A stretch of 64,000 bases of DNA, from contig JBITNC010000001.1 of NCBI GenBank assembly GCA_050084985.1, positions 101,618,001 through 101,682,000 on the forward strand, in the 5' to 3' direction. Both the position numbers and the translations under genes were made by a program. The notes under the pieces were generated by a model. That model was not told where the DNA came from, did no database searches, and was given only the letters and a program-made list of their open reading frames with translations. Numbering within the stretch: the stretch's first letter is position 1; the number at the start of each line of letters is the position of its first letter. This document shows, piece after piece, positions 1 through 10,964 of this stretch. The stretch comes from Nageia nagi. Its lineage: Eukaryota > Pinophyta.

Positions 1-1974
1 TTTTTTACTACCACCATGTATAGCTAGGTAGTAATTTCTAGATATATAAGATAATTTTGTGACTGATTTTTTGGGATCTAGATTAAAACCCTACATTTTG
101 ATAATATAATTTACTCTTATTATAAAAAAAAATAAAAAATGATAAAATAAGTTCTAACTTCCAAAGTCTAACATAACAACCTCCACAAGAGGAGAAAATA
201 AACATACTACAACTAACTAATCATGAGGTTAAGGGGGTGAAAATTATCCTCCTCAAAATATATTCCCAAACTCCATTTTCTAGACTAAAAATTCCCTAGC
301 CTTCATTATCATTAAAACCTCCAATATTAACATTGGTTTGTGAAGTAAGGATATATCTGTCATGGGTAGAGGGATTTGATATATCTCCCCAACCCATCAC
401 CTACTCATAAAGCTATGAATGAATGTCCCAACCACTTTGATGGTGGGAGGAAGAATGTTATACAATATGTAGTTGTTTAGGAATGGGTGGGGGTTGATAC
501 CAATGCATGTGAGGTGAAGAGGCCAAGAAATTCCCATGAGGATTCATCTAGGATAAAGAACTGCACCCTCTATACCAAGCGAATGATCTTATGATACAGG
601 TTCTGGAGGGAATAATTAACTATGCAAGGAGCAATTCCTAAATGGTCCATTATATTTTTTAGGTGTTGCAATTTCAGATTAACCTTTTTAACTTGTATAG
701 CAATTTGCAACTAACATTCATAAAAAAATGCATATTTATCAACAAGAATGAATAAAATAGAAGCCTCTTAACAAGAAAACATTATTATTTCTAGTTTTTC
801 AAATATAATAAAGAATTATTATATGAAACATATGCCCAACTTCATTCAAAGGATCTGTAAAAGATAAGGGGATCTCCTAAAATATCATAAACCCATGAGA
901 AATATGTATATAGAAAAGATATGAAAAAGGAAAAAATACAAAAGTCCTTTGAATATCTGCAAAAAAGCACATGTTGGATTTTCCACCCCTAAATGTCTAA
1001 GTGGATGGCGAATCGATAGCCTTTTATTGAACTAAACTCTATGATTTTTTTCTATATTAGACTCCAATAGGATTGGGAAGAAACAATATCCCACATACTA
1101 TTCAAAGTATCAAATATAGGAACATCAAGGGATAACCAAGCATACTCAAGATGAGGTTTATATTTAACTAGTTGGTTATGCTTAGGAAAAAACTAATAAG
1201 AATAATAAGGTTTTTAAAACTTTTTAGTAATTTTGGTCAATGTTTATAAGTGAATTTTTTCCACCATAAAATTATAAGTGCCCTTATCATCTTGTGTAAG
1301 ACCATAGAATCAACAAAATAATAACAAGGAATCCAACTCATGTTTTGAAAATAAAATAAAAAAATCATTGCATGATGTAAGGATCAAATCCACTAAATTT
1401 TATCTAAATGAAAACCTTAAATGGTGACAATATGGGATCAACAAACATGAAGAGAAGAAATTGAAGCTCTCATTATCTTGTATCTCCCATTCCGAGTAAG
1501 CTAGGGTTTGAGAGATTCCCATGCTTTCCAAATACTTTTAATTACAAAAGAATCATATATATTAAAATAAGTTGGATATGTTAAGATGGTTTACAACCTC
1601 AACCCCTTACAAACCATTTTTTTAAAGGAAATAACTATTGAAATACAATGTTGAATAAAGATTTTCTAGGATTTGTTACCAATCATATCAATGAAAACTC
1701 ATTTTGCATAAAGAGAAAAATCCTGATCATGGTAATAAAATAATTCCATACCTCTAGCATTTTAAGGAAGATAACAAATATCCTAAGACACTCCATGAAA
1801 GCCTCTTTTATGCACATTAGAAGCCCAAATAAAGTCCCCTAACAATCTATCTATTTTTTAAAACATGATTTTGAAGGCACTCAACATGAAGAATAATACA
1901 TATGAGTAGAAGCAAGAATTTTTGAGCATATTTATAAATTCCAATTAGAGAGAGTTTCTTGGTAGTCTAATACC
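1..1974 (-). mobile_element. Old LINE, 3' half of ORF2 (RT thumb and downstream), interrupted
   Basis: On the minus strand the part nearest position 1974 reads as the RT thumb and post-RT region of a plant LINE. It has a decayed IDRLLGDFIWASN-like stretch near 1835-1865, then words matching the usual 'HLVSWD.IC.PK..GG' block, followed by a long poorly conserved tail down to position 1. Stops and frameshifts are frequent, so this is an inert fossil. The preceding RT sequence lies on the far side of the gypsy element, at 8357-9480: the YLGIPLF-type block there joins smoothly to this segment if 1975-8351 and one ATACC are removed. The 3' end of the LINE is not visible and may lie outside the window. 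Assignment rests on motif order; the exact domain limits are inference. Confidence 0.6.
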
Positions 1975-2757
1975 TATTGAATATTTTTAGTGACCCCTAA
2001 TATTTAACCTAGGTATAAACTATAATAAAAATTAACATGTTATCATAACAACAATAATATTAAGTATAACAAAATAGAAGCAAGTAAAGCAATACTCAAA
2101 CTATTGGATCAAGATAACACCAATGCACTAATGAGAAAGGGATCAAGGGATAACTACATATGTGTAAATCCTTACCTAGAAGAAAATGGTTATATTCATA
2201 CTGAGCTTATAAAAAAGAGATGACCTTGATGTGCTAATCCCATAAATAACAATAGCAAGAAGATCAACATAGGTGCACATGTTAGTGTGGGCATTAGGTC
2301 CAAAAACAATAGTGCAAGACTACATATGAGCATGGATTCTAGGGTTTCTAACAAGTAGAGTTTTCCACCAAGAGTTGATGCACAACATAATATTTACAAG
2401 TGAATCCAAACATATAATTATGAAATATGGAGTGAAAAATATGCTCGAGTGATAATAAGATCCCAATATCAATAGGTGTTGTTGAGAAACACTTAGAAGT
2501 AGATATTAGCTATCAAGATGAAATCTTCATATGCTTTCCCCAGGTTATAGATAATTACATTTATATCAAGTATGAGTCACCATTTTATCCCTTGTGTTAA
2601 GGTAGTAGCTGATCTAGTGTACCTAAATAAAATATAAGAACACAACTTGAGAAATATATGATAATATGATTAAAATATGACTAAATGTGATTAAGATATG
2701 TATGTAAGTTGCACCTAAGGAGGATCGTATTAAGGGGACAAATTTTAGGTGTCAACA
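1975..2757 (-). repeat. 3' LTR of the gypsy-like element
   Basis: This 783-bp LTR aligns over its length with 7576-8351. Long shared stretches occur around the CAAGTAAAGCAATACTCAAA and ATATGCTCGAGTGATAA segments and at the terminal GTGTCAACA. Its first base pair is TA instead of TG, a single transition in the terminal dinucleotide. The two LTRs differ by many substitutions and small indels, so the insertion is old. Confidence 0.88.
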
Positions 2758-2770
2758 TGTGCCCCCCTTT
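2758..2770 (-). promoter_or_regulatory. Polypurine tract of the gypsy-like element
   Basis: On the minus strand this reads AAAGGGGGGCACA directly before the LTR start TGTTGACA, the expected place and composition of the plus-strand DNA primer of an LTR retroelement. It fixes the element's orientation as minus. A degenerate counterpart (AAAGGAGCAAAT) lies beside the related LTR end near 40600. Confidence 0.8.
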
Positions 2771-5365
2771 GTAAGTATAATGAAATTGAATCTTAGAATA
2801 AAATTATGCTTGCAAAGGAAGAAAAGATCAAGAGAAGAAAAAATTGATACTTCCTTGGTTAGCTGCCAAATCATCAAGGATTTGATGATGTATATTGCCC
2901 CCTCTTTGCCTTGGTTGTGAGATGCAATGTATTGCATGTAGTAGATTCAATCAAGAGTAAATAACAAACCTAAATATGAGAAGGAAATACTTCCAAGCAC
3001 ATATATTATTGTTAACTAATAAAAGATATAGCAGTGATTTTAAGAGAGGACATCATAACATTTCATCAAGTGATATAGCAATAATGGAGCAAAGATAAAA
3101 TTAATATCATATGCATACATCATATTGAGAACAATAAATACAAAAATACTCAATGTTTCATTCTTAGATGCATACATAAGAGAATCATGATAAAGGTGTA
3201 TCCATATCATCATGGGGTACATGACCCATTCCTAGATGGAACACATGCAAATAGAATCATATATGTTAACATCATCATGAGGTACATGCCCCATTCTTAG
3301 ATGTAATATATGAAATAAGAAAACAATATGGTGATGGTTAGTTGATACCCAACCAATAAAGGTAACTCAAATATGGAGGTTAGTTAAGATCCAACTAGCA
3401 AAGGTGACTCAGGAACAAGGGTGGTTTGAATATTTCCTAGCCATGTTATATGATATGCTTACCGTCATGAGGTACATGTCCCATTATTAGGTGTGATTAA
3501 AGGATGATTGGTTTAAATATTTTACAATCATGCATGATTATAGTACCAATGATAATGTGGCCATTATATTGAATATTAGTTAGTCCCAATCTCCATGCTA
3601 AATTAACAAAAATGTTTGGTTTAGTCCTAGCCAAATGATCAAAATAGTGATAGTTATTTAGTGTCCACCTAATAAGGAAATGATATGCTAAGAATGATAA
3701 TGAAGCATTAAATGATGATTATAAATGTAAAGGTAAGGGAGTAGAGAATAATACTTACACTTACCTATGACAAATAATATGATTTGATGCAAAAATGCTA
3801 TCATGGAAACAAATGTTAGCATGAGTGCAAAAGATAGCACATGCGCTAGGCCTTAGGTTGATTTAGACATCATAGATTTTTTGAGACCTTAGGTTGATTC
3901 AGACATCATAGATTTTTTGAGACCTTAGGTTGATTCAAACATCATAGATTTTTTAAGACTTAGAGATGAATGATATGATATTATTGACCTATGTGTGATG
4001 ATTTAAGTCTGCATGACTAATTGGATTAATATTACTTATTTGAGAATGAAAACTAATTGAAAGAATTCTAAAGGTGCTATATTCATTATCTAACCTAACT
4101 ATGATTACTGAACCCTATGATTTTTATTGAAGCTTTAAATATGTTAAGAATACCAACACATATGCTAGGATGATATAAGATTTTTGCATAGAAATCTAGT
4201 ATGGGTGCTAATGCTAGCATGATCACTATTTTCAACATAGATGCTGAGGATCCTAAGGAAATTGGCTTTGTATTTTTTTAGAGGCTGAAATGAAAAAGAG
4301 TATATTCCAAAAATAATATAGATCTTAAACATTTTTAATCATAATATCAATAAAGGTTATGTCATATCATAAATACTTAATATCCAAATTATCATAATAA
4401 AAGGATCATAAAAATTATCATAAATTGATGGTTAATGCTGTAACCAACAAAGTAAGTGATCATAAAGTGGTTATATTGAAGTGATCATAAAAAATAACAT
4501 AGCAATATTTGATCATGTAAGAAAAAATCATAATTCTAAAGGAGATAACCTATGCATTCTTGAGGGCATGCCCCTAAGATAGAGTAAAAATTGATAATAT
4601 GCCCCAATGCGGGCGTTGAGTTACTTATTCATTTTCTCATCTAAAATTATTGATCATTAGCTTTTGAAATATATTTTGATGGATCCATTGTGAACTAAAA
4701 AACCATTCTATCTATCCTTGCGACATTTATTTAACCATGTCATGCATGACTTCCTTTGACAAACCATGATTGAACTGACAAAATTGAAAACTACTTGATC
4801 AAAAATATACTACAAGATGACTAAGAAAAATATACCAACTTGACCATACAAATATAGAGACATAGAAATATAAATATATGATAGTTAATTATATCCCTAA
4901 CCAAAAAAGGGAACAAGTGATTGTTAATTATGCCCCTAACCAACAAAGGGGTTATATGCAATGCATGATGCAATCTAGTCTATATGAAAATGCATAACTA
5001 ATCTAAATGAGAATGAAAGCCTAACTTATATGAAAAATATGGGAAACATTACCTAGTGAGTGTTCTTATGAAGTGTATGTTTGATGTTTATTCCCTTTAA
5101 ATGAAGCTTCCTTGCTTGAATCTTTAGCAAAATGGTGTAAACATGCATGTTCCTTTGGTTTGATCTTCTTTAGGCATGTGCGAGTGGTCCTTTTTTTAAG
5201 ATTTATCCTTTTCCTTCATCTATGATGGTGGTACAGATGCTACCCCTAATACAAACACTTGGTATCCAAGGTTGCTTCAAGGTTTTGATCAACTAAAGAG
5301 GTATCTTCATCTACATCCTAATATGTCTTCATTCTTTCCTATTCAACTTTTTCTTTTTATAGTTC
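2771..5365 (-). other. Non-coding 3' internal region of the gypsy-like element
   Basis: No credible reading frame is present on either strand. The stretch holds dispersed copies of a GGTACATGCCCCATTCTTAG-like word (near 3213, 3281 and 3469) and a repeated 'CCCCTAACCAACAAAGG'-type word near 4890-4950. An exact 36-bp tandem repeat is listed separately. Part of this region (about 2758-4700) recurs at about 40600-41600 beside another LTR, so it is a conserved component of this element family rather than host DNA. Confidence 0.6.
3849..3958. repeat. Three-copy 36-bp tandem repeat
   Basis: The unit starts CCTTAGGTTGATT and ends GATTTTTTGAGA. Copies begin at 3851, 3887 and 3923, a constant 36-bp spacing, with one to three differences between copies. 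It lies inside the non-coding part of the gypsy-like element. Confidence 0.9.
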
Positions 5366-5719
5366 TTATTGTTCATCATCATCATCATCAAAGATAACCA
5401 TGTTCATTTTATTGTTGATGTCTTCAATTTCCTCTTCTATATCATCTTCATCTTCATCTTCACTTTTAATATCTTTATTAAGGGATGCATCATCTTCTAA
5501 TTGGATTGATCTAACATGATAAAAATATGCAAACATACTTCCAAGAGCACTTGTAGTAATATTAGCAATAATAAACCAATTCTTGAAAGCATTTTGGATA
5601 AATTCTATATGATAATCATATTTCATGCATAAATCATATAAGATAATTTCATAAAAACAAATGATGATCACAAAAGGGTTTAGTATTACCCCCCTTCTTA
5701 CCTTGTTGTGGGTAGGCAC
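5366..5719 (-). other. Open frame with acidic tail downstream of gag, unrecognised
   Basis: A 117-codon frame without stops follows gag on the same strand, in a different register. Its first half is hydrophobic, with two candidate membrane-like stretches. Its second half is strongly acidic (DEDEDDIEEEIED and a terminal DDDDDEQ). The acidic tail comes from a CATCATCATC/TTCATCTTC simple sequence on the plus strand, so the open frame may be an accident of composition. It could also be the degraded C-terminus of a Gag polyprotein. No family was recognised. Confidence 0.25.
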
Positions 5720-6890
5720 AATCTTTGATAAGATAAACCATGTTTACTATATTGTTGTATCCTTCATCATCAAATTGTACTATAGTTTTATTATCAAATT
5801 CCTCCTTGGTAACAAAATTAACTTATCCATTTTCTAAAAGCTGATGCAATTTCTTCTTCATTTCAACACACCTATTATTAGAATGGCCTTTGACTTGATG
5901 ATATAAGCAATGATTGTTCATTTTGGACCAATGGGGTTTCTTTTCATCTTCACCATATTCTCTACCCTTTTTAGGTTCTATCAATCCCTTTTCTAAACAA
6001 TCTTTGAAAATTTGTGTGGGAGATATAGGAAGATTGTAGAAAGGTTTCTTTTATTTTACATGTGTAGTTGGTTCAACCATATTTACTTGATGATTCTCAT
6101 TCCTTTGATATGACTTTTTATGATTTTCCTTGCTAAAAGATGTATATTTAAGTTGACAAGATCTTAACAAGAAATTTTCTTTCCTAATAAGCATGTGAAT
6201 CATATGCATAAATGGACCACTAACATAATCAAGACCTCTTTCACCAAGAATAATATTAATATTATCAAGAAATACCTTTACAATGAATTCCTCATCCACA
6301 TTTTGGTCTATTGATCTCCAAATATTCACATACATTTTTGCAAACTTTTTCAATATTTCTAATTGACCTTGCTTATAATGAATTAAATATGTTAAATTAA
6401 GAGGTTTCTTAATATTATATTGGAATTACCTTTTGAACTGATCCTTCAACTACTTATATGATGATATAGAACTTGGTTTCAAACTATGAAACCACTTTCA
6501 AGCTTCACTAAGTAAACACATAGGGAAAGTTTTTGCTTTCAATTGGTTATTAACACCACATTTAAGTTCTATAATGTATTCAAAACCTTGAAGATGTGTG
6601 ATATGATTGGTATCATGATTGAATTTTTGAAATTCAAGATCCTTATCTATACTAACAAGTAGTGTATTGTGAATCTCCATACTCAAGGTACTGCCTCTAT
6701 ATTCTATATGATCAACATCTGTCCCAAAGTATTTTTGAATTCATTTTATGCTCATTCCCAACTCATTAATTTGTTTTGATGTAACATTCAAAGATGTATT
6801 CCAAATGTTGGCATTGATGTTAGTGCAAGCACTACCATCAACATTAATGCTAACATGATTTTTTTCTAATAAGATGGTTATATCTTTCAT
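5710..6890 (-). pseudogene. Decayed Ty3/gypsy-type Gag
   Basis: Starting from an ATG at 6890-6888, the minus strand gives a Gag-like protein of roughly 380 codons. The capsid core of the Retrotrans_gag family is clear: KWFHSLKPSSISSYK (about 6497-6453), then a decayed F-x-x-x-F segment, Y-K-Q-G-Q-L-E and a final L-x-x-F-x-x-x-Y-x-x-x-W block running into 6353-6300. Near 5911-5870 is CLYHQVKGHSNNRC, a C-x2-H-x4-H-x4-C knuckle of the kind seen in plant gypsy Gag proteins. Capsid and knuckle together imply RNA-packaging protein origin. At least four in-frame stops (for example at 6498-6500 and just after 6051) and one frame shift before the knuckle make it non-functional. No protease follows. 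Confidence 0.75.
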
Positions 6891-7575
6891 ACATAAAGAA
6901 ATATATATTAAAACCTCTAAAAACCTAAGTATTTTTGTTTGGCAAAAATTGACCTAAAAATATGCTAATTATGTAAAATATGACCTTAAAAATTATCAAA
7001 ATATCCCAGTATGAAATATATATACATGAGATAAGATTTTAGGAAAAATTTTAGGGCACCAATATTTAGGATTTAGGCAAAGTTTTATGGCATAAACAAC
7101 CACCAAATCTTCAAAAATTAGGCTCAAAATCTAGGGTTTTATGCTAAAATAAAATTCCACAAAAATTCTTCAACTCAAAAATCCATGAAAATGCATGCAA
7201 ATAAACCCAATCACATCTTCTAAAAATTGCCTATCATGAATATATGAGGTTTGGACAAAGTTCTAGGGCATAAATAAGCATAAAATATTTAAAAAATAGG
7301 TTTAAAATTAGGGTTTTTAACAAAAAATGAAATTCTACAAATTAAAAATACCTTCAAATTTTCAATAATTTAAAAGCAAATTTGTAGAAAATTAAGATAA
7401 ACAAAAACCAAGCAAAACCTAGGGCTTCCTATGAAAAATTCCACATAAAATATGATGCCTTAAAAATGAAAAATGTAGTTTTTTTTTGTCAAAAATAAAA
7501 ATTCAAAGTAGGTTCAAGCAACACTTTCTAACCCTAGTTAAGATATGGAAATGCTATGAAAGGTGGGCACTAATA

Positions 7576-8351
7576 TGTTGAATGTTTTTAGTGACCCTTA
7601 AGATTTAACCTAGGTAGAAACTATAATAAATATTAAAATTTGATCATAACAACAATAATTTGAAGTATAACAAAATAGAAGCAAGTAAAGCAATACTCAA
7701 ACTATTGGATTAAGATAACACCAATGCACTAATGAGAAAGGGATAACTACATACTTATAAATCTTTACCTAGAAGAAGTTGGTTATATACAAACTAAGCT
7801 TGTATAAAAAATATGACCTTGATGTGCGAACCCCACAAACAACAATAATAAATATATCAACATGGACGTGCATATTAGCACAGGTGCTAGGTCTAGAAAC
7901 AACACCATGGGTGCATATGAGAGAATGAACACTAGGGTTCCTAATGAGTAGATTTCTCCACCAAAAGTCAATGCACAACAAAATGTCAACAAGTCAAGCC
8001 AAACATATAATTGTGAAAGATGGAATGACAAATATGCTCGAGTGATAAGAAGATCCTAGTCTCAATATGTAGCATTGAGAAATACCTAGAAGTAGGTACT
8101 GACTATCGATATAAAATATTAATATGCTTTTCCTAGGTTAGAGATACTTACATTTATATTAGACATGATTCACCATTTGATCCCTTTTATGAAGGTAGTA
8201 GTCGACTTAGTATACCTAACATAAAACATAAGAACATAATCTAAGAAGTATGTGATAATATGATTAAAATGTGACTAAATGTGATTAAGATATGTATGTA
8301 AGTTTCACCTAAGTGGGACCATGTCAAGGTGACCACTTTTAAGTGTCAACA
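7576..8351 (-). repeat. 5' LTR of the gypsy-like element
   Basis: A 776-bp LTR with intact TG...CA ends, paired with 1975-2757. In minus orientation it precedes gag by about 0.7 kb. The short open frames that cross it on the minus strand have no counterpart in the other LTR and are chance readings. Confidence 0.88.
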
Positions 8352-8356
8352 ATACC

Positions 8357-9480
8357 CAAGATTCTTTTCAATTTTATGAACAATAAATTCCATAGCTGAA
8401 TTGGGGACCCTTGAATGAAAAAAGGGATACCAAAGAATTTAAATATTTCTCCAAGTTGAATCCATTTTCAAGGATAACAAGCTAACCATTAAGGAAGAGG
8501 CTTCAAAGACTATTTGTAATAGGAGGTATTCTACCATTAGATATTAGAACCATAAGAAATACTAAAAATATGAAAATATTATAAAGCATAAGTAGTTGAT
8601 TTCTCATCTTCATTAAGGTTCAAAAAATAGTCATCAACAAAATTACCAGAATCCATGGCTTGCATCTCATCAGGTAGGTCTGATCTTACATCCATGTTAA
8701 AACATAAAAACTTATTAGTAATCAAGTAACAAAGAAAAAATTGCAAGTAAAAAGTTAATTAAGTTAAAAGGTACAATTTATAGTTTAAAATAAAAAAAAT
8801 TAATGACATGAATTTTTTAAATTTCAAGTGCCAACCTATGTTAAAGTCCATACAGAAAGTAAATCAAGTATATTTTAAGAAAACTTAATTTCAAAGGTGA
8901 CACTAGGAGCCTAGTAGTGCTTCTTGATTCAAGCAATCAATTTTTGAAAAATGTTCAAAACCCACCAAATTTTTTCCTACTTCTATGATAAAAATGACCT
9001 TAAATTTCTTCTATGCATGTGAAAAATAGCCCCTACATTTTTATCCTAATTATTTTGAAAATTATCCAAATTTGATAAAAACTTAGTTAAATAAAAAAAT
9101 TAATCCATCAAAAATATTCTAATCAACACATAAACCAAGAATATAAAAAAGTTTTAGTACCTGATGCCCCTTGGGCAAAGAACAAACAATAAGAGCCCTA
9201 TGACTATGCTAAGAAGTAATCCAATGAACCATAATCATAGCAATCACATCCAACTAACTAGTGGTTCTCCTGAAATTCTTTAACAACCTAAGTGGACACC
9301 TAGAACCTTGAGGACCATAACTTAAGTTAGTAAAATAAGAATGTGCAAATGAAATCCAATTAAACCTATTTATAAAATAATTAGAATCCCCTTTTCTAAA
9401 CATCCCACTTATCCTTATTTATGTCCCAAAATCAACCCTCTTTTTGTTGTTAAACATGTGGATGCCCATCTACAGATCAT
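8357..9480 (-). mobile_element. Old LINE, RT core (other half of the 1-1974 LINE)
   Basis: The minus strand carries the RT palm of the same LINE. A catalytic-box homologue FVDDYFLNL is encoded around 8620-8650, which keeps both aspartates. It is followed by a GEIFKFFGIPFF-like block, the counterpart of the '..YLGIPL' motif, at about 8400-8460. Upstream, around 8900-9200, are weak counterparts of the FEKAYD and RQGCPLAP blocks. Several stops and frame changes break the reading. The element was cut by the insertion of the gypsy element at 1975-8351, whose TSD ATACC flanks it here at 8352-8356. The 5' limit is uncertain; recognisable RT fades near 9480. Confidence 0.6.
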
Positions 9481-9822
9481 TTTTTATCTTCTAACATTTC
9501 ACTTATGATGCGTTGCTACTAGGATTCGAACACCATTGTTGGCTTCAAATATTTCTTTTATATAAAATTTAAAACCATAAGCTTGGTCATAATATGCATA
9601 GAATAAAAAGGTAAATTCATGTCAATAACAAAACCTAATTTATCAAAAATCTGCTTGGGGAAAATTGATAAAATTAAACTAGAAATGATCATCAAATTTT
9701 ATGTTACCTGGTCAATTTCACTAAACCACTTAACATTTTCACTTCATGAGTGAAATATAGAATTGAGGAAGTAATAATATTTAGTAATTCATTATCTTAC
9801 TCTAGTACTTACACTACATTTC

Positions 9823-9838
9823 TAGCACTGTTGCTGGG
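9823..9838 (+). promoter_or_regulatory. Degenerate gypsy-type primer-binding site
   Basis: TAGCACTGTTGCTGGG matches the plant gypsy priming word TGGCGCCGTTGCCGGG at 12 of 16 positions, and all four differences are C-to-T or G-to-A transitions. That is the expected decay of a methylated primer site. It suggests a plus-oriented Ty3/gypsy element whose 5' LTR ended just before 9823. The LTR itself could not be delimited. Confidence 0.45.
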
Positions 9839-10312
9839 TTAAAATGGTAAAGGTTTATTTTTTTCACATTTGTAATTTGTATCTATGATAAATTGAAGAA
9901 AAATATGTATGTTTTCTTTAAATGCTATATATTGTTGAAATTCTTATTGAGCTCTTATAATGTTTCAAAACAACATTGTGTGATGCCCTCTTCATAATAA
10001 ATTTCATGAATGAATGTCAATTTCATAAATATTCATAATATTGCAGTTACATATGCCCTTGCATTATCAATTATCATTACAAAACATATTATATTTTAGA
10101 TAATACTTTGTAAAAATAGCTTTCATATATTTCTTATCATAAAGAAGGATTATTAATTAATTTTATAAAAATTTGCTTATTATATATGAGAATTATTAGA
10201 TATTTTTATTGTTACTTATCATAAATAATGCTTGTAAAAATATATCATTTGTCTAAAATATTTTCATATCATGATTATTACTTATAATTGGCTTCCTATG
10301 TAAGAGAGGGGC

Positions 10313-10600
10313 ACTCTTATCAGAAAGTACATGAAAACATGGTGACTTGGGAAACCAAGTTGGTAAATATTTTCATTTGATACCTTTGTAACGAAGGTTT
10401 ACACTTATCAGAAAAACCATGGAAATATGGTATCTTGCGAAACCAAGTTGATCACTCTTATCATTTGACACCTTTGTAAGGAAGGGTCAATCTTATCATT
10501 TGGTGCCTTTGTAAGGAAGAAACATTCATACTAAAAATCCATGGTAACATGGTGACTTTGGAATCCAAGCTAATCAGTTTAAATTGGCCATTTATCCTCA
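10313..10600. repeat. Imperfect tandem repeat of about 88 bp
   Basis: Three diverged units carry the same order of words: CTTATCAGAAA, CATGG.AA.ATGGT, AACCAAGTTG, CATTTGA.ACCTTTGTAA and GAAGG. Units begin near 10318, 10408 and 10491; the last is partial. The array lies between the candidate primer site at 9823 and the polypurine tract at 10942, so it is probably the non-coding body of a short LTR element. Confidence 0.65.
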
Positions 10601-10941
10601 TACTCTTGGTGAGTAAGTCACCAAGAATAGGTTTGATTGCTTATCACTTATATACTTTCTATATCATGATGTTTAATATCTATATTTGAGATATATTGCA
10701 CAAACTATTCTTATTTAAGTTCTTTTTAGGTTCCTTTGTATTTGCCTTGAATTGCTCCTATGATAAGAGGTTCATCATATCATAACCAAGTAAAAAAGGG
10801 GGCATAATATAGGTGAAAAATTGGGGCATCCAAAGCTTCCACCATGTGAAAATGTTTCAAGGAGTACTTTATTAATTATCTTGTTATACTTTGAATTTAT
10901 GCTTTGATTATATATCATCCCAAAAGCATCAAACCATATTC

Positions 10942-10964
10942 AAAGTGGGGCATATGTTAACACC
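10942..10964 (+). promoter_or_regulatory. Candidate polypurine tract and 3' LTR start
   Basis: AAAGTGGGGCATA is followed by TGTTAACACC at 10955, which resembles the LTR start TGTTGACAC of the gypsy-like element at 1975-8351. With the primer site at 9823 this would bound an internal region of only about 1.1 kb. The far ends of both LTRs were not found, so the element is provisional. Confidence 0.4.

Larger units (their letters stand above)
1975..8351 (-). mobile_element. Non-autonomous Ty3/gypsy-like LTR retrotransposon, gag only
   Basis: A complete LTR element of 6377 bp in minus orientation. The two LTRs (1975-2757 and 7576-8351) begin TG/TA-TTGAAT and end TGTCAACA on the plus strand. The element is flanked by an exact 5-bp duplication, ATACC, at 1970-1974 and 8352-8356. 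A minus-strand polypurine tract touches the left LTR, and gag lies next to the right LTR, so the right LTR is the 5' LTR. Inside there is only a broken gag; no protease, RT, RNase H or integrase motif could be found, and the 2.6 kb before the 3' LTR is non-coding with tandem repeats. It would have depended on enzymes from a relative. No clear primer-binding site follows the 5' LTR. It is inserted in the RT region of an older LINE of the same orientation. Confidence 0.88.

Noticed and set aside
2758-2937. 61-codon minus-strand frame starting in the LTR/internal junction.
   Set aside because: It crosses the polypurine tract and LTR boundary, so it is an accidental reading.
7769-8031. Two overlapping minus-strand open frames of 70 and 82 codons.
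   Set aside because: They lie inside the 5' LTR of the gypsy-like element, and the other LTR has stops at the same places. There is no family resemblance.
9500-9545. A tRNA-like word, AGGATTCGAACACC, suggested a minus-strand tRNA gene.
   Set aside because: No matching acceptor, D-arm or anticodon stem could be folded around it. A lone T-arm-like word is not enough.
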